From positions 1 to 15,046 of the forward strand of contig NBMG01000006.1 in the NCBI GenBank assembly GCA_002084865.1: a stretch of 15,046 bases of DNA, in the 5' to 3' direction. Source of the stretch: Candidatus Atribacteria bacterium 4572_76. Lineage in GTDB: Bacteria; Atribacterota; Phoenicimicrobiia; Phoenicimicrobiales; Phoenicimicrobiaceae. Shown piece after piece: positions 7,266 to 13,798 of this stretch. A program made the position numbers and the translations under genes. The notes beneath the pieces were generated by a model that worked only from the letters and a program-made list of their open reading frames with translations, was not told where the DNA came from and made no database searches. The first letter of the stretch is position 1. Each line of letters begins with the position of its first letter.

Positions 7266-8855
7266 CTATTTTGTGATTCTCCAATCTCTGAAGTGTTCTC
7301 CGCCCATTGGGGCATAGGTACGTTTAAGATATGGTTTGGTTATTCTTACCCAGGTATAGAAATAAATAGGAGCTATGGCAGCTTCCTCTTCACAGAGAAT
7401 CTGTTCTGCCCTCTTGTAAAGTTCTAATCTTTTTGCGGGATCAGATTCTTTAGCTGCTTCTACTGTCACTCTATCGTATTCTTCATTATGCCACTTAGGT
7501 CTATTAGGACTTAAAGTAGAGTGAAACACTTCAAGGAGCCAATTATTGGCGTCAGGATAATCGGCACACCAGCCAAAACGGAAAATATGAGGAGGATCTT
7601 CGAGGGTGCTTTTAAGATATACTTTCCATTCCTGATTAGTTAAATTAACCTCTACTCCTAAATGTTCTTTCCACATCTGTTGGATTGCCTGGGCAATTTT
7701 CCGATGCCCTTCGGAGGTATTAAACATTAAAGTAATTTCTGGTAATCCTTCACCTCCAGGATATCCGGCATCCGCTAAGTATTTTCTGGCTGCTTCCGGA
7801 TCAAATCCTATACCAATTCCTTCTGAAGGTGGAACATGACCAAAGATGCCCGGACAGGTAAAGGTAGTAGCGGGTAATTGATTACCCTTGGTAACGTAAT
7901 CTATTAAGCTCTGCCTATCAATAGCAGCAGAAAATGCCTTGCGGACTAAAGGATTATCCATCGGTGGTTTGCTATTATTAAATGCATAATAATAGGTACA
8001 TAATCGAGGCGCAATAAATAATTCTTTACTTAGTACTGGATCAGCTTTTATTCTATCTAAATCCTCCAAGGGTACATTTACTGAATCTAATTTACCATCC
8101 TCGTACATTGCCATAGCAGTAGAATCTTCTACGATCATCAGACAATGTATTTTTTCTATCTGTACCTTATCAGCATCATAATAATCAGGATTTTTCTCCA
8201 GTACTATTTCATCTTCATGCTTCCATTCTTTTAAAAGATAAGGTCCATTAGTAACTATATTTTCAGGGTCAGTCCATTTATCGCCATATTTTTCAATAGT
8301 CCATCTGGGTATAGGTCTGGCTACCCACATTCCAGCTATAGATGGAAAGTAACCAGCAGGATTATTTAAGGCAAATTGAACGGTATAATCATCTATTGCC
8401 TTTACTCCTACGTAATTCAGGTCAGTTACCTTACCGGTATTTACTTCTTCAGCTCCTTTAATTATATAAAGTACATAAGCATAATCGGAAGCATTAGCAG
8501 GATCACATGTTCTTTTGACTCCGTATTCTACGTCATGAGCAGTTACCGGTCTTCCATCACTCCATTTTACATCTTTTCTCATGTGAAAAGCCCAAACCAG
8601 TCCATCCTCTGAGCATTCCCAGGAAGTGGCCAATTCCGGAATAACCTCCATAGTTTCATCATTATAGTCGGTTAAACCTAAAAATAGCTGTTCTATTACA
8701 TCTACAGAAGTAGTATCACTTGCCAAAGTGGGATCCAAAGTTGGAGGTTCTGCGCCTAAATTGTAGTTTAAGGTTACCGGCCCAGCAGATACTGCTAAAC
8801 TAGTTCCAATTACCAATACTAAAGATAACATTAAAATTAGAATATTTTTCTTCAT
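7266..8855 (-). CDS. dppA: Peptide ABC transporter substrate-binding protein (SBP family 5, DppA/OppA)
   Basis: Extracytoplasmic binding protein that captures peptides (or another family-5 ligand such as nickel or an oligosaccharide) and delivers them to DppBC. Its 529 aa are full length. Residues 1-24 form a signal peptide: MKKN, a hydrophobic core, then AVSA before G25. There is no lipobox cysteine, so the protein should be soluble in a periplasm and not lipid-anchored. The mature part opens with YNLGAEPPTLDPTLASD. The family signature region ELATSWECSEDGLVWAFHMRKDVKWSDGRPVTAHDV is clear, and NPLVRKAFSAAIDRQ marks the later lobe. ATG at 8855 has GGAGG at 8869-8873, with a rather long 13-nt spacing. 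A strong terminator follows, then 0.7 kb of repeats, then dppB. The ligand cannot be read from sequence. Confidence 0.95.
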   Translation of the reverse strand: MKKNILILMLSLVLVIGTSLAVSAGPVTLNYNLGAEPPTLDPTLASDTTSVDVIEQLFLGLTDYNDETMEVIPELATSWECSEDGLVWAFHMRKDVKWSDGRPVTAHDVEYGVKRTCDPANASDYAYVLYIIKGAEEVNTGKVTDLNYVGVKAIDDYTVQFALNNPAGYFPSIAGMWVARPIPRWTIEKYGDKWTDPENIVTNGPYLLKEWKHEDEIVLEKNPDYYDADKVQIEKIHCLMIVEDSTAMAMYEDGKLDSVNVPLEDLDRIKADPVLSKELFIAPRLCTYYYAFNNSKPPMDNPLVRKAFSAAIDRQSLIDYVTKGNQLPATTFTCPGIFGHVPPSEGIGIGFDPEAARKYLADAGYPGGEGLPEITLMFNTSEGHRKIAQAIQQMWKEHLGVEVNLTNQEWKVYLKSTLEDPPHIFRFGWCADYPDANNWLLEVFHSTLSPNRPKWHNEEYDRVTVEAAKESDPAKRLELYKRAEQILCEEEAAIAPIYFYTWVRITKPYLKRTYAPMGGEHFRDWRITK

Positions 8856-9007
8856 TATTAATTGTTTTCCTCCTTTATTTTTTGATTACTTAATAGAAAA
8901 AGTTTTCTAAATATTTATATTTCTTTTTTACACCTCCCTTTTTAATTTAATCTGCCTTTTCGCTTTTTCTGTTTTTCTCAATCAATCATAGAAATTAAAA
9001 TTATGCT

Positions 9008-9133
9008 TCATTTAAAAGTCCTTTGTATTCGAAAAGGCGAATCAACATCCTGTATTACTATAAATACTCTATCTTGGATTAAAAATCCTTCTTTTTTTAA
9101 AAATTTTTTAAAAAAATTTTTATCCTCTTCCTC
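9008..9133 (-). other. Open +1 reading frame that could extend the small charged protein
   Basis: Past the stop of the small protein (9120-9122) the +1 frame is open from 9133 to a TGA at 9008-9010. It reads a basic/aromatic stretch and then FLIQDRVFIVIQDVDSPF, which looks protein-like. It has no start codon or ribosome-binding site of its own. It could be a frameshifted C-terminus or chance in AT-rich DNA. The rest of the 8856-9119 spacer holds no other gene I can support. Confidence 0.2.
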
Positions 9134-9335
9134 TTACTCCGCCTAAAAATTTATCCTTCTTTAATTTCGGATTAAATCCCTTCTTGTGCATCACCCCTTT
9201 AAGATAATTCATATACTCTTTCCTTTGTTCAACCATTCTCATCTTCTCTTGCTTGTGCCATTCTTCCTTTTTCTTCTTCTCTACTTCATGTTTATCTTCT
9301 TTTTCTTTGCCTCTGTCAATATCTTCCTCTTTCAT
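9120..9335 (-). CDS. Small Lys/Glu-rich hypothetical protein
   Basis: I do not recognise this family. The 71-residue product is extremely charged: residues 1-36 are almost all Lys, Glu, Asp, His and Arg (KEKEDKHEVEKKKKEEWHKQ) and should form a soluble helix or coiled coil. The C-terminal half, KGVMHKKGFNPKLKKDKFLG, is strongly basic, with a glycine/arginine tail that could bind nucleic acid. There is no signal peptide, membrane helix or metal motif. ATG at 9335 follows a G-rich ribosome-binding site (GAGGGGGG at 9342-9349). An ATG 5 nt upstream is out of frame and meets a stop at once. It lies about 130 nt downstream of ftsH on the same strand, beyond a repeat-filled gap. The low-complexity composition makes a chance frame possible. 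Confidence 0.5.
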   Translation of the reverse strand: MKEEDIDRGKEKEDKHEVEKKKKEEWHKQEKMRMVEQRKEYMNYLKGVMHKKGFNPKLKKDKFLGGVRGRG

Positions 9336-9356
9336 TTCATTTCCCCCCTCAACTTA

Positions 9357-9398
9357 GTCGTTAGTGAATATTCGATAGTATTTAGTTAGCTAGTTACT
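9357..9398 (+). repeat. Heptanucleotide-phased array behind ftsH
   Basis: Six 7-nt units in register: GTCGTTA (9357), GTGAATA (9364), TTCGATA (9371), GTATTTA (9378), GTTAGCT (9385) and AGTTACT (9392). The first two units are identical to those that open the arrays at 6876 and 13799. An inverted TAACGAC copy lies at 9455-9461, so the ftsH-small protein gap is bracketed by this word in opposite directions. Confidence 0.75.
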
Positions 9399-9411
9399 TT
9401 GTTTCTTGACT

Positions 9412-9450
9412 TATTAGTTAATGAACTAATAGACAGGCGAGACGCCTGTC
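9412..9450. repeat. Tandem pair of palindromes downstream of ftsH
   Basis: TATTAGTT (9412-9419) pairs with AACTAATA (9424-9431) across 4 nt. GACAGGCG (9432-9439) pairs with CGCCTGTC (9443-9450) across AGA. The second hairpin begins 16 nt after the ftsH stop codon and might slow transcription or protect the mRNA end, but no T-run follows it. It belongs with the other short GC-rich palindromes of the window. Confidence 0.65.
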
Positions 9451-9465
9451 CTACTAACGACTATT

Positions 9466-11343
9466 TTAAACCAATAAAAAGTTTGCCTTAAATTTAGTCA
9501 AATTAGCTAATTTTATTCCATTTAACAAATCATCTAAATCTTTCCCCTCTAAAGTTTCTCTTTCTATTAAATTACGGGCAATCTTTTTTAATTTCCTTTT
9601 ATTTTTAGTTAAAATATCTTTAGCTCGAGTATAGGCACTTTCAATAATATTTTTAACTTCTTTATCTATTTTATTAGCAATTTCCTCACTATAATCACGT
9701 TGTTCGGAAATATCTCTGCCTAAAAATATTTGGTGTTCTTTTCTGCCTAAAGTAATAGGCCCTATAGTGTTACTCATTCCGTATTCGGTTACCATCTGAC
9801 GAGCAATTTTGGTGGCCCTTTCTAAGTCATTCTGAGCTCCAGTAGTGACATCCTTAAATACTATATCTTCGGCTACTCTCCCCCCCAATAAAACTGCTAA
9901 TCTATCCATTAACTCTAATTTGCTAATTAAATATCTATCCTGTGTAGGGAGCTGTAAAGTATAACCCAAAGCTGCATTCCCTCGGGGGATAATCGAAACT
10001 TTATGTACCGGGTCGCAATTAGGTAATAACTTAGCCACTAAGGCGTGACCTGATTCATGATAAGCAATTATCTCCTTCTCTTTCTCACTAATTAGTCTGC
10101 TTTTTCTTTCGGGCCCGGCAATAACTCGGTCTATAGCAACTTCTAATTCTTCCATTCCGATTTCTTTTTTGCCTTTTCGAGAAGCCAATAAAGCTGCTTC
10201 GTTTACCAAATTTGCCAAATCAGAACCGACAAATCCGGGAGTTCTTCTAGCTAATACTTTTATATCTACATCTTTAGCTAAGGGTTTTCCTCGAGCATGA
10301 ACCTTTAAAATTGCTTCCCGGCCTAAAATATCAGGCCTATCTACCACAATCCGCCGATCAAATCTTCCCGGTCTTAATAAAGCAGGATCTAAGATATCCG
10401 GGCGGTTAGTGGCAGCAATCATTATAATTCCCAGATTCTGATCAAAACCATCCATTTCTACCAACAGCTGATTTAAAGTCTGTTCTCTCTCATCATGTCC
10501 CCCTCCTAAACCAGCTCCTCGATGTCTGCCAACAGCATCGATTTCGTCCATAAAAATTATGCAGGGAGCATTTGCCTTTGCCTGTTTAAATAAATCTCTT
10601 ACTCGGGAAGCACCGACCCCCACAAACATCTCTACAAAATCAGAGCCGCTAATACTAAAGAATGGAACCCCTGCCTCCCCGGCAATAGCTCGAGCCAGTA
10701 ATGTTTTACCTGCTCCAGGTGGGCCATAAAGCAAAACTCCTCTGGGTATTTTAGCTCCTAATTTCTTAAATTTTGCTGGACTTTTTAAAAATTCTATTAT
10801 TTCTTCAACTTCCTCTTTAGCTTCATCAATTCCAGCCACATCTTTAAAGGTTGTTTTGGGGGTCTCTTTGCCTAAAAGTTTGGCTTTGCTCTTCCCAAAT
10901 GACATCACTTTATTCCCTCCACCTTGCATCTGTTGTATCATAAATAGCCAAATTCCGATTATTAAAAGCATCGGTAATAAAGATGAAAGTAACTGCATCC
11001 ACCAGGATACCTTTACCGGAGGTTTAGCTTCTATTACTATATTTTTACTTCGAAGGGTGTTTATCATCTCCGGGTCATCAGGTGAATAAGTAGAGAATTC
11101 TGTACCATCCATAAGTATACCGGTAATTGTATTATCGACAATGGTAACTTTAGATACATTGTTTATTTCAACTTCTTTTAAAAATTCCGAATAGGTAAGT
11201 TCCTGTTGAATAGCAGATTTGGGCTCAAAAAATGAACTTATAATTGAAACTGTAATAATTAACATCAGTAAATATAGACCGATGTTTCTATAATTTTTAT
11301 TTCCCTTTAAGTCTTTTTTATTAAAATTAGGTATTTTAGCCAA
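9466..11343 (-). CDS. ftsH: ATP-dependent zinc metalloprotease FtsH
   Basis: Membrane-bound AAA+ protease that extracts and degrades membrane and regulatory proteins, acting as a hexamer at the inner face of the cytoplasmic membrane. Its 625 aa are intact. In order: first membrane helix (about 21-38), extracytoplasmic domain (about 40-108), second helix (about 113-136), Walker A GPPGAGKT (207-214), Walker B IIFMDEID (262-269), second region of homology ATNRPDILDPALLRPGRFDRR, zinc-binding HESGH (429-433) and the third zinc ligand Asp506 in TTGAQNDLERAT. The start is TTG at 11343; AGGAG at 11353-11357 supports it and no ATG competes. It lies downstream of tilS-hpt, the widely conserved order, but here a 386-nt repeat-filled spacer separates it from hpt, so it probably has its own promoter. 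Confidence 0.98.
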   Translation of the reverse strand: MAKIPNFNKKDLKGNKNYRNIGLYLLMLIITVSIISSFFEPKSAIQQELTYSEFLKEVEINNVSKVTIVDNTITGILMDGTEFSTYSPDDPEMINTLRSKNIVIEAKPPVKVSWWMQLLSSLLPMLLIIGIWLFMIQQMQGGGNKVMSFGKSKAKLLGKETPKTTFKDVAGIDEAKEEVEEIIEFLKSPAKFKKLGAKIPRGVLLYGPPGAGKTLLARAIAGEAGVPFFSISGSDFVEMFVGVGASRVRDLFKQAKANAPCIIFMDEIDAVGRHRGAGLGGGHDEREQTLNQLLVEMDGFDQNLGIIMIAATNRPDILDPALLRPGRFDRRIVVDRPDILGREAILKVHARGKPLAKDVDIKVLARRTPGFVGSDLANLVNEAALLASRKGKKEIGMEELEVAIDRVIAGPERKSRLISEKEKEIIAYHESGHALVAKLLPNCDPVHKVSIIPRGNAALGYTLQLPTQDRYLISKLELMDRLAVLLGGRVAEDIVFKDVTTGAQNDLERATKIARQMVTEYGMSNTIGPITLGRKEHQIFLGRDISEQRDYSEEIANKIDKEVKNIIESAYTRAKDILTKNKRKLKKIARNLIERETLEGKDLDDLLNGIKLANLTKFKANFLLV

Positions 11344-11352
11344 GAAAAATTT

Positions 11353-11357
11353 CTCCT
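11353..11357 (-). promoter_or_regulatory. Shine-Dalgarno for the TTG start of ftsH
   Basis: AGGAG within AAAAGGAGAAA on the minus strand lies 9 nt before TTG 11341-11343. It sets the start that gives the usual short cytoplasmic N-terminus ahead of the first membrane helix. Confidence 0.6.
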
Positions 11358-11409
11358 TTTTTCACAAATTTCTTATATTAGATTTATTTTATACTCTTAT
11401 TGCAAAATA

Positions 11410-11438
11410 ATTTTAGCATATTTCCTATATAAAAACAA
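11410..11438 (-). promoter_or_regulatory. Possible promoter for ftsH
   Basis: On the minus strand TTGTTT (11433-11438) and TAAAAT (11410-11415) are exactly 17 nt apart, about 70 nt before the ftsH start. The -35 match is weak and the -10 match good. It sits immediately next to the heptad array at 11441. Confidence 0.35.
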
Positions 11439-11440
11439 AC

Positions 11441-11482
11441 GTGAATCGTATCTCGTATCTCGTATCTAGTATCTCGTGAAGA
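11441..11482 (+). repeat. GTATCTN heptad array, forward-facing
   Basis: Six 7-nt units: GTGAATC (11441), GTATCTC (11448), GTATCTC (11455), GTATCTA (11462), GTATCTC (11469) and GTGAAGA (11476). It faces the array at 11691-11725, which carries the same words in the opposite direction, so the two can pair across about 200 nt. Between them, 11555-11572 is a small GC-rich hairpin (GGTAGGC/GCCTGCC), and 11583-11644 shows nothing I recognise. Confidence 0.85.
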
Positions 11483-11644
11483 AAATAAGGATTCAGGAGA
11501 GGAGATGCGATACATCGTGTCCGAAGTATAACAAGTATCCTCCGTTTTCACGAGGGTAGGCTTCCGCCTGCCTAATATTTTTAAGTCGTTAATTAGCGCA
11601 AGAAAATACAGTATGCCGTGTCTCTATACTAACCCAGTATTGAT

Positions 11645-11668
11645 TTCTTAACTAGATAACCAATTAAC
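11645..11668 (-). repeat. Octanucleotide GTTANNNN array (3 units)
   Basis: On the minus strand GTTAATTG (11661-11668), GTTATCTA (11653-11660) and GTTAAGAA (11645-11652) follow each other in 8-nt register. This is the same family as the five-unit array at 2643-2682. It directly adjoins the reverse-facing heptad array. Confidence 0.55.
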
Positions 11669-11690
11669 CACTGACTAGCTAACTAAATGC

Positions 11691-11725
11691 GAGATACGAT
11701 TCACGAGATACGAAATACGAGATAC
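11691..11725 (-). repeat. GTATCTN heptad array, reverse-facing
   Basis: Read on the minus strand there are five 7-nt units in register: GTATCTC (11719-11725), GTATTTC (11712-11718), GTATCTC (11705-11711), GTGAATC (11698-11704) and GTATCTC (11691-11697). It is the inverted partner of 11441-11482 and begins only a few nucleotides beyond the hpt stop codon. Confidence 0.85.
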
Positions 11726-11729
11726 GATT

Positions 11730-12170
11730 TTATTTCAACTCTCCCTTGTATATTTCAGGATTAAGGGTAAAAACAAAGGGGACATTCCTAAATTTTCCTG
11801 CATAATCCAAACCATAACCAACTACAAATTTATCAGGAATATCGAATCCCAAATAATCAACTTTAATCTTAACTTTCCTTCTGGCACTTTTATTTAAAAA
11901 GGTACAGACTTTTAAGCTAGAAGGTTTACGTGATTTTAATATCCGAAGCAGATAATCCAAAGTCAATCCGGTATCTACTATATCTTCAACTACCAAAACA
12001 TCTTTACCCACAATAGTTTCATCCAGATCTTTTAATATCCTTAGTACACCTATAAAGACCAAGTCTTTACCTTGATAATCCCGGGTTATTTTTCCCCCTA
12101 ATTCAATAACTTTTTCTCTAATTTCTCCTTCTGTGATTAAAATTTCGTCAATTTCGTTATTTTTTAACAT
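11730..12170 (-). CDS. hpt: Hypoxanthine phosphoribosyltransferase with an internal in-frame deletion
   Basis: HPRT converts hypoxanthine or guanine plus PRPP to IMP or GMP in purine salvage. The frame is open and most of the protein is unmistakable: ILITEGEIREKVIELG near the start, the PRPP-binding motif VLVVEDIVDTGLT (58-70), DYLGFDIPDKFVVGYGLDYAGKFRN (105-129) and the usual ending. However, at IGVL (40-43) the sequence jumps straight to RILKDLD (44-50). Compared with my memory of B. subtilis HprT, about 38 residues are missing, including the GVLKG pyrophosphate-binding lysine-glycine and the mobile SYG loop. The product is 146 aa against about 180. Catalysis is therefore doubtful. I use the ATG at 12170 with AGGAG at 12176-12180; a longer frame to 12218 would overlap tilS and lacks a ribosome-binding site. 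tilS ends 16 nt upstream. Confidence 0.88.
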   Translation of the reverse strand: MLKNNEIDEILITEGEIREKVIELGGKITRDYQGKDLVFIGVLRILKDLDETIVGKDVLVVEDIVDTGLTLDYLLRILKSRKPSSLKVCTFLNKSARRKVKIKVDYLGFDIPDKFVVGYGLDYAGKFRNVPFVFTLNPEIYKGELK

Positions 12171-12186
12171 TTTTTCTCCTTTCTTA

Positions 12187-13647
12187 TTAAAAATTAAAAA
12201 AATCCCTGCAAAAAACATTCTTAATTTTTGTCTTTACGCAAAGCACCTTTTTAGTATCAGAGTTAATTTTTATCCGGTCATCCAGTCTCATTCCCATAAT
12301 CCATATTATTTTATCTTCACTGTCTACCAGGATAGGAATTAAATTTCGATAACTTTTAGGAATTTTATTATCAATAAAAAAATCTTTAACTTTTTTTAAG
12401 CCCTTCATCTTTAAGGGATAAAACCTATCTCCACTCCGTCTATTTCTTAATTTGAGAGGGAGTTTAACTTTATTGTAATCAATAAATTCCAGAAACTCTC
12501 CTTTAGATTTTTTTCCAGCAAGATATAAAGAAGATTTTATGTCCGCGGAATCTAATATTTTCATTTCAAACTTTATACCTAAAGATTTAATCTCTGTTTC
12601 CCCCGGAATTAATATATCGTATTCCCAATGGGTAGGCATCTCCTCTGTTTGTTCTTTGGAAATCTCTTTTTTGTAAATAATCAGTTTGTTATAAATCTTC
12701 TTGACCATTAAATTATCAGGAAGATAAATCTCTTTTTCACCCAGTTGGTACTTGGTAAGTTTTAATATTTCATTATTATGTTTAAAACTTATAGAATAAA
12801 GATTCCCTTTTACCACTTCAATAGATTTTCTAATTATTCTCCTCTTTAAAGCCAGGGGGAGAGAGGTAAATTTTTTTAAATCAATAATTACCGTCTCGGG
12901 ACTTTCTCGTCTTGCAACTTCTTTAAATAGCAATTCTGTCTCTTGGTGTAAATATTCTGAAACTTCACTAATTATACTCCTAAGACGCAGCATAGTATCT
13001 TTTATATTTTTATTATAACCTTTGGAAAGCAAAGGTAAAAGCTCTAATCTAATTTTATTTCTAAAATACACAACTTCTTTATTGCTCGAATCTACCCTAT
13101 ATTCTATTTTATTTTCTTTACAGTATTCTTCAACCTCTGCTCTACTACACTCTATTAAAGGTCTGATTATTTTGCCTCGTACCGGAGGAACCCCCATCAA
13201 ACCCTCTAATCCACTTCCTCTCAAAAATCTCATCAAAACAGTTTCTACCTGGTCATCGGCGTTATGACCCAGAGCAATCTTGTTTGCCCTAAACTTCTTA
13301 GCACTTTCTAAATAAAATTTATATCTATACTTACGAGCAGCTTCTTCCAGAGTTAAATGTTCTTTCCGAGAAATTTTTGTTAAATTACAGCTTTTAACTT
13401 CGCAAGGTAAGTCTAACTTTTGGGCTAAATTTTTAACAAAATTTACATCTTCATCTGATTCTTTTCCTCTAAGCATATGATTAAGGTGGGCAATAAAAAA
13501 TGACAGGCTATATCTTTTTTTAAAAGATAGTAAAACATTTAGAAGGGTTACCGAGTCAGGACCTCCTGATACTCCTATCAGGACTCTGTCATTGAAAGAG
13601 AGCATATCAAACTTTCGTATAGTTTGCTGAACCTTCTCTTCTAACAT
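12187..13647 (-). CDS. tilS: tRNA(Ile)-lysidine synthase
   Basis: TilS modifies C34 of tRNA-Ile(CAU) to lysidine using ATP and lysine, so that it reads AUA instead of AUG. Its 486 aa are full length for the long, three-domain form. The PP-loop SGGPDS (27-32) is followed by HLNHMLRG (54-61), HLTLEEAARKYRY (97-109) and LGHNADDQVETVLMRFLRGSG (126-146), all typical. The FRNKIRLELLPLL segment (195-207) ends the N-terminal domain. The C-terminal TilS_C domain is seen in LRNRRSGDRFYPLKMKGLKKVKDFF and in the GMRLDDRIKI element. ATG at 13647 has AAAAGGA at 13654-13660. It heads the tilS-hpt pair. Its own substrate tRNA is not in this window: the two CAU tRNAs upstream are methionine tRNAs. Confidence 0.97.
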   Translation of the reverse strand: MLEEKVQQTIRKFDMLSFNDRVLIGVSGGPDSVTLLNVLLSFKKRYSLSFFIAHLNHMLRGKESDEDVNFVKNLAQKLDLPCEVKSCNLTKISRKEHLTLEEAARKYRYKFYLESAKKFRANKIALGHNADDQVETVLMRFLRGSGLEGLMGVPPVRGKIIRPLIECSRAEVEEYCKENKIEYRVDSSNKEVVYFRNKIRLELLPLLSKGYNKNIKDTMLRLRSIISEVSEYLHQETELLFKEVARRESPETVIIDLKKFTSLPLALKRRIIRKSIEVVKGNLYSISFKHNNEILKLTKYQLGEKEIYLPDNLMVKKIYNKLIIYKKEISKEQTEEMPTHWEYDILIPGETEIKSLGIKFEMKILDSADIKSSLYLAGKKSKGEFLEFIDYNKVKLPLKLRNRRSGDRFYPLKMKGLKKVKDFFIDNKIPKSYRNLIPILVDSEDKIIWIMGMRLDDRIKINSDTKKVLCVKTKIKNVFCRDFFNF

Positions 13648-13663
13648 TTTTTGTCCTTTTGCA

Positions 13664-13697
13664 ATTAAAGGCCTTTCTATTTAGAAAGACCTTTAAT
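13664..13697. repeat. Long hairpin between tRNA-Met and the tilS ribosome-binding site
   Basis: A 15-bp stem with one mismatch (13664-13678 with 13683-13697) closes a 4-nt loop. On the plus strand it is followed by a T-run and looks like an intrinsic terminator, but no plus-strand gene reads into it. On the minus strand it sits just before the tilS Shine-Dalgarno sequence with no T-run, so it may act as a 5' leader structure or a processing site after the tRNA. Confidence 0.6.
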
Positions 13698-13713
13698 TTT
13701 TTAATAAATATTT

Positions 13714-13790
13714 TGGTGGCGGTGCTGAGATTCGAACTCAGGACACTGCGGGTATGAACCGCATGCTCTAGCCATCTGAGCTACACCGCC
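13714..13790 (-). tRNA. Elongator tRNA-Met (anticodon CAU)
   Basis: Cloverleaf on the minus strand: acceptor GGCGGTG with CACCGCC, D-stem GCTC/GAGC, anticodon stem TGCGG/CCGCA around TTCATAC, T-loop TTCGAAT, and encoded CCA at 13714-13716. The paired G1-C72 rules out an initiator. The body closely resembles the B. subtilis elongator tRNA-Met as I recall it. A tRNA-Ile(CAU) identity is the alternative, given tilS next door, but is less likely from the acceptor and anticodon stems. Confidence 0.92.
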
Positions 13791-13798
13791 TAAGATTT

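Noticed and set aside
9076..9098. Hairpin GGATT-AAA-AATCC followed by T-run, as a terminator
   Set aside because: The T-run is on the plus strand and there is no plus-strand gene to terminate; the stem is only 5 bp.
9186..9389. Plus-strand hydrophobic reading frame that looks like a membrane peptide
   Set aside because: It is the antisense of the Lys/Glu-rich small gene; Lys/Glu codons read backwards give Phe/Leu/Ser. It has no ribosome-binding site and runs into a heptad array.
11441..11725. CRISPR array
   Set aside because: The units are only 7 nt and contiguous, with no spacers of constant length and no cas gene nearby.
12171..12218. Longer hpt start at 12218
   Set aside because: It would overlap the tilS end, adds a hydrophobic stretch not found in HPRT, and lacks a ribosome-binding site; the ATG at 12170 has AGGAG just upstream.
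13714..13790. tRNA-Ile(CAU), the TilS substrate
   Set aside because: The acceptor and anticodon stems match elongator tRNA-Met of Firmicutes type better; a mature identity test would need the modification state.
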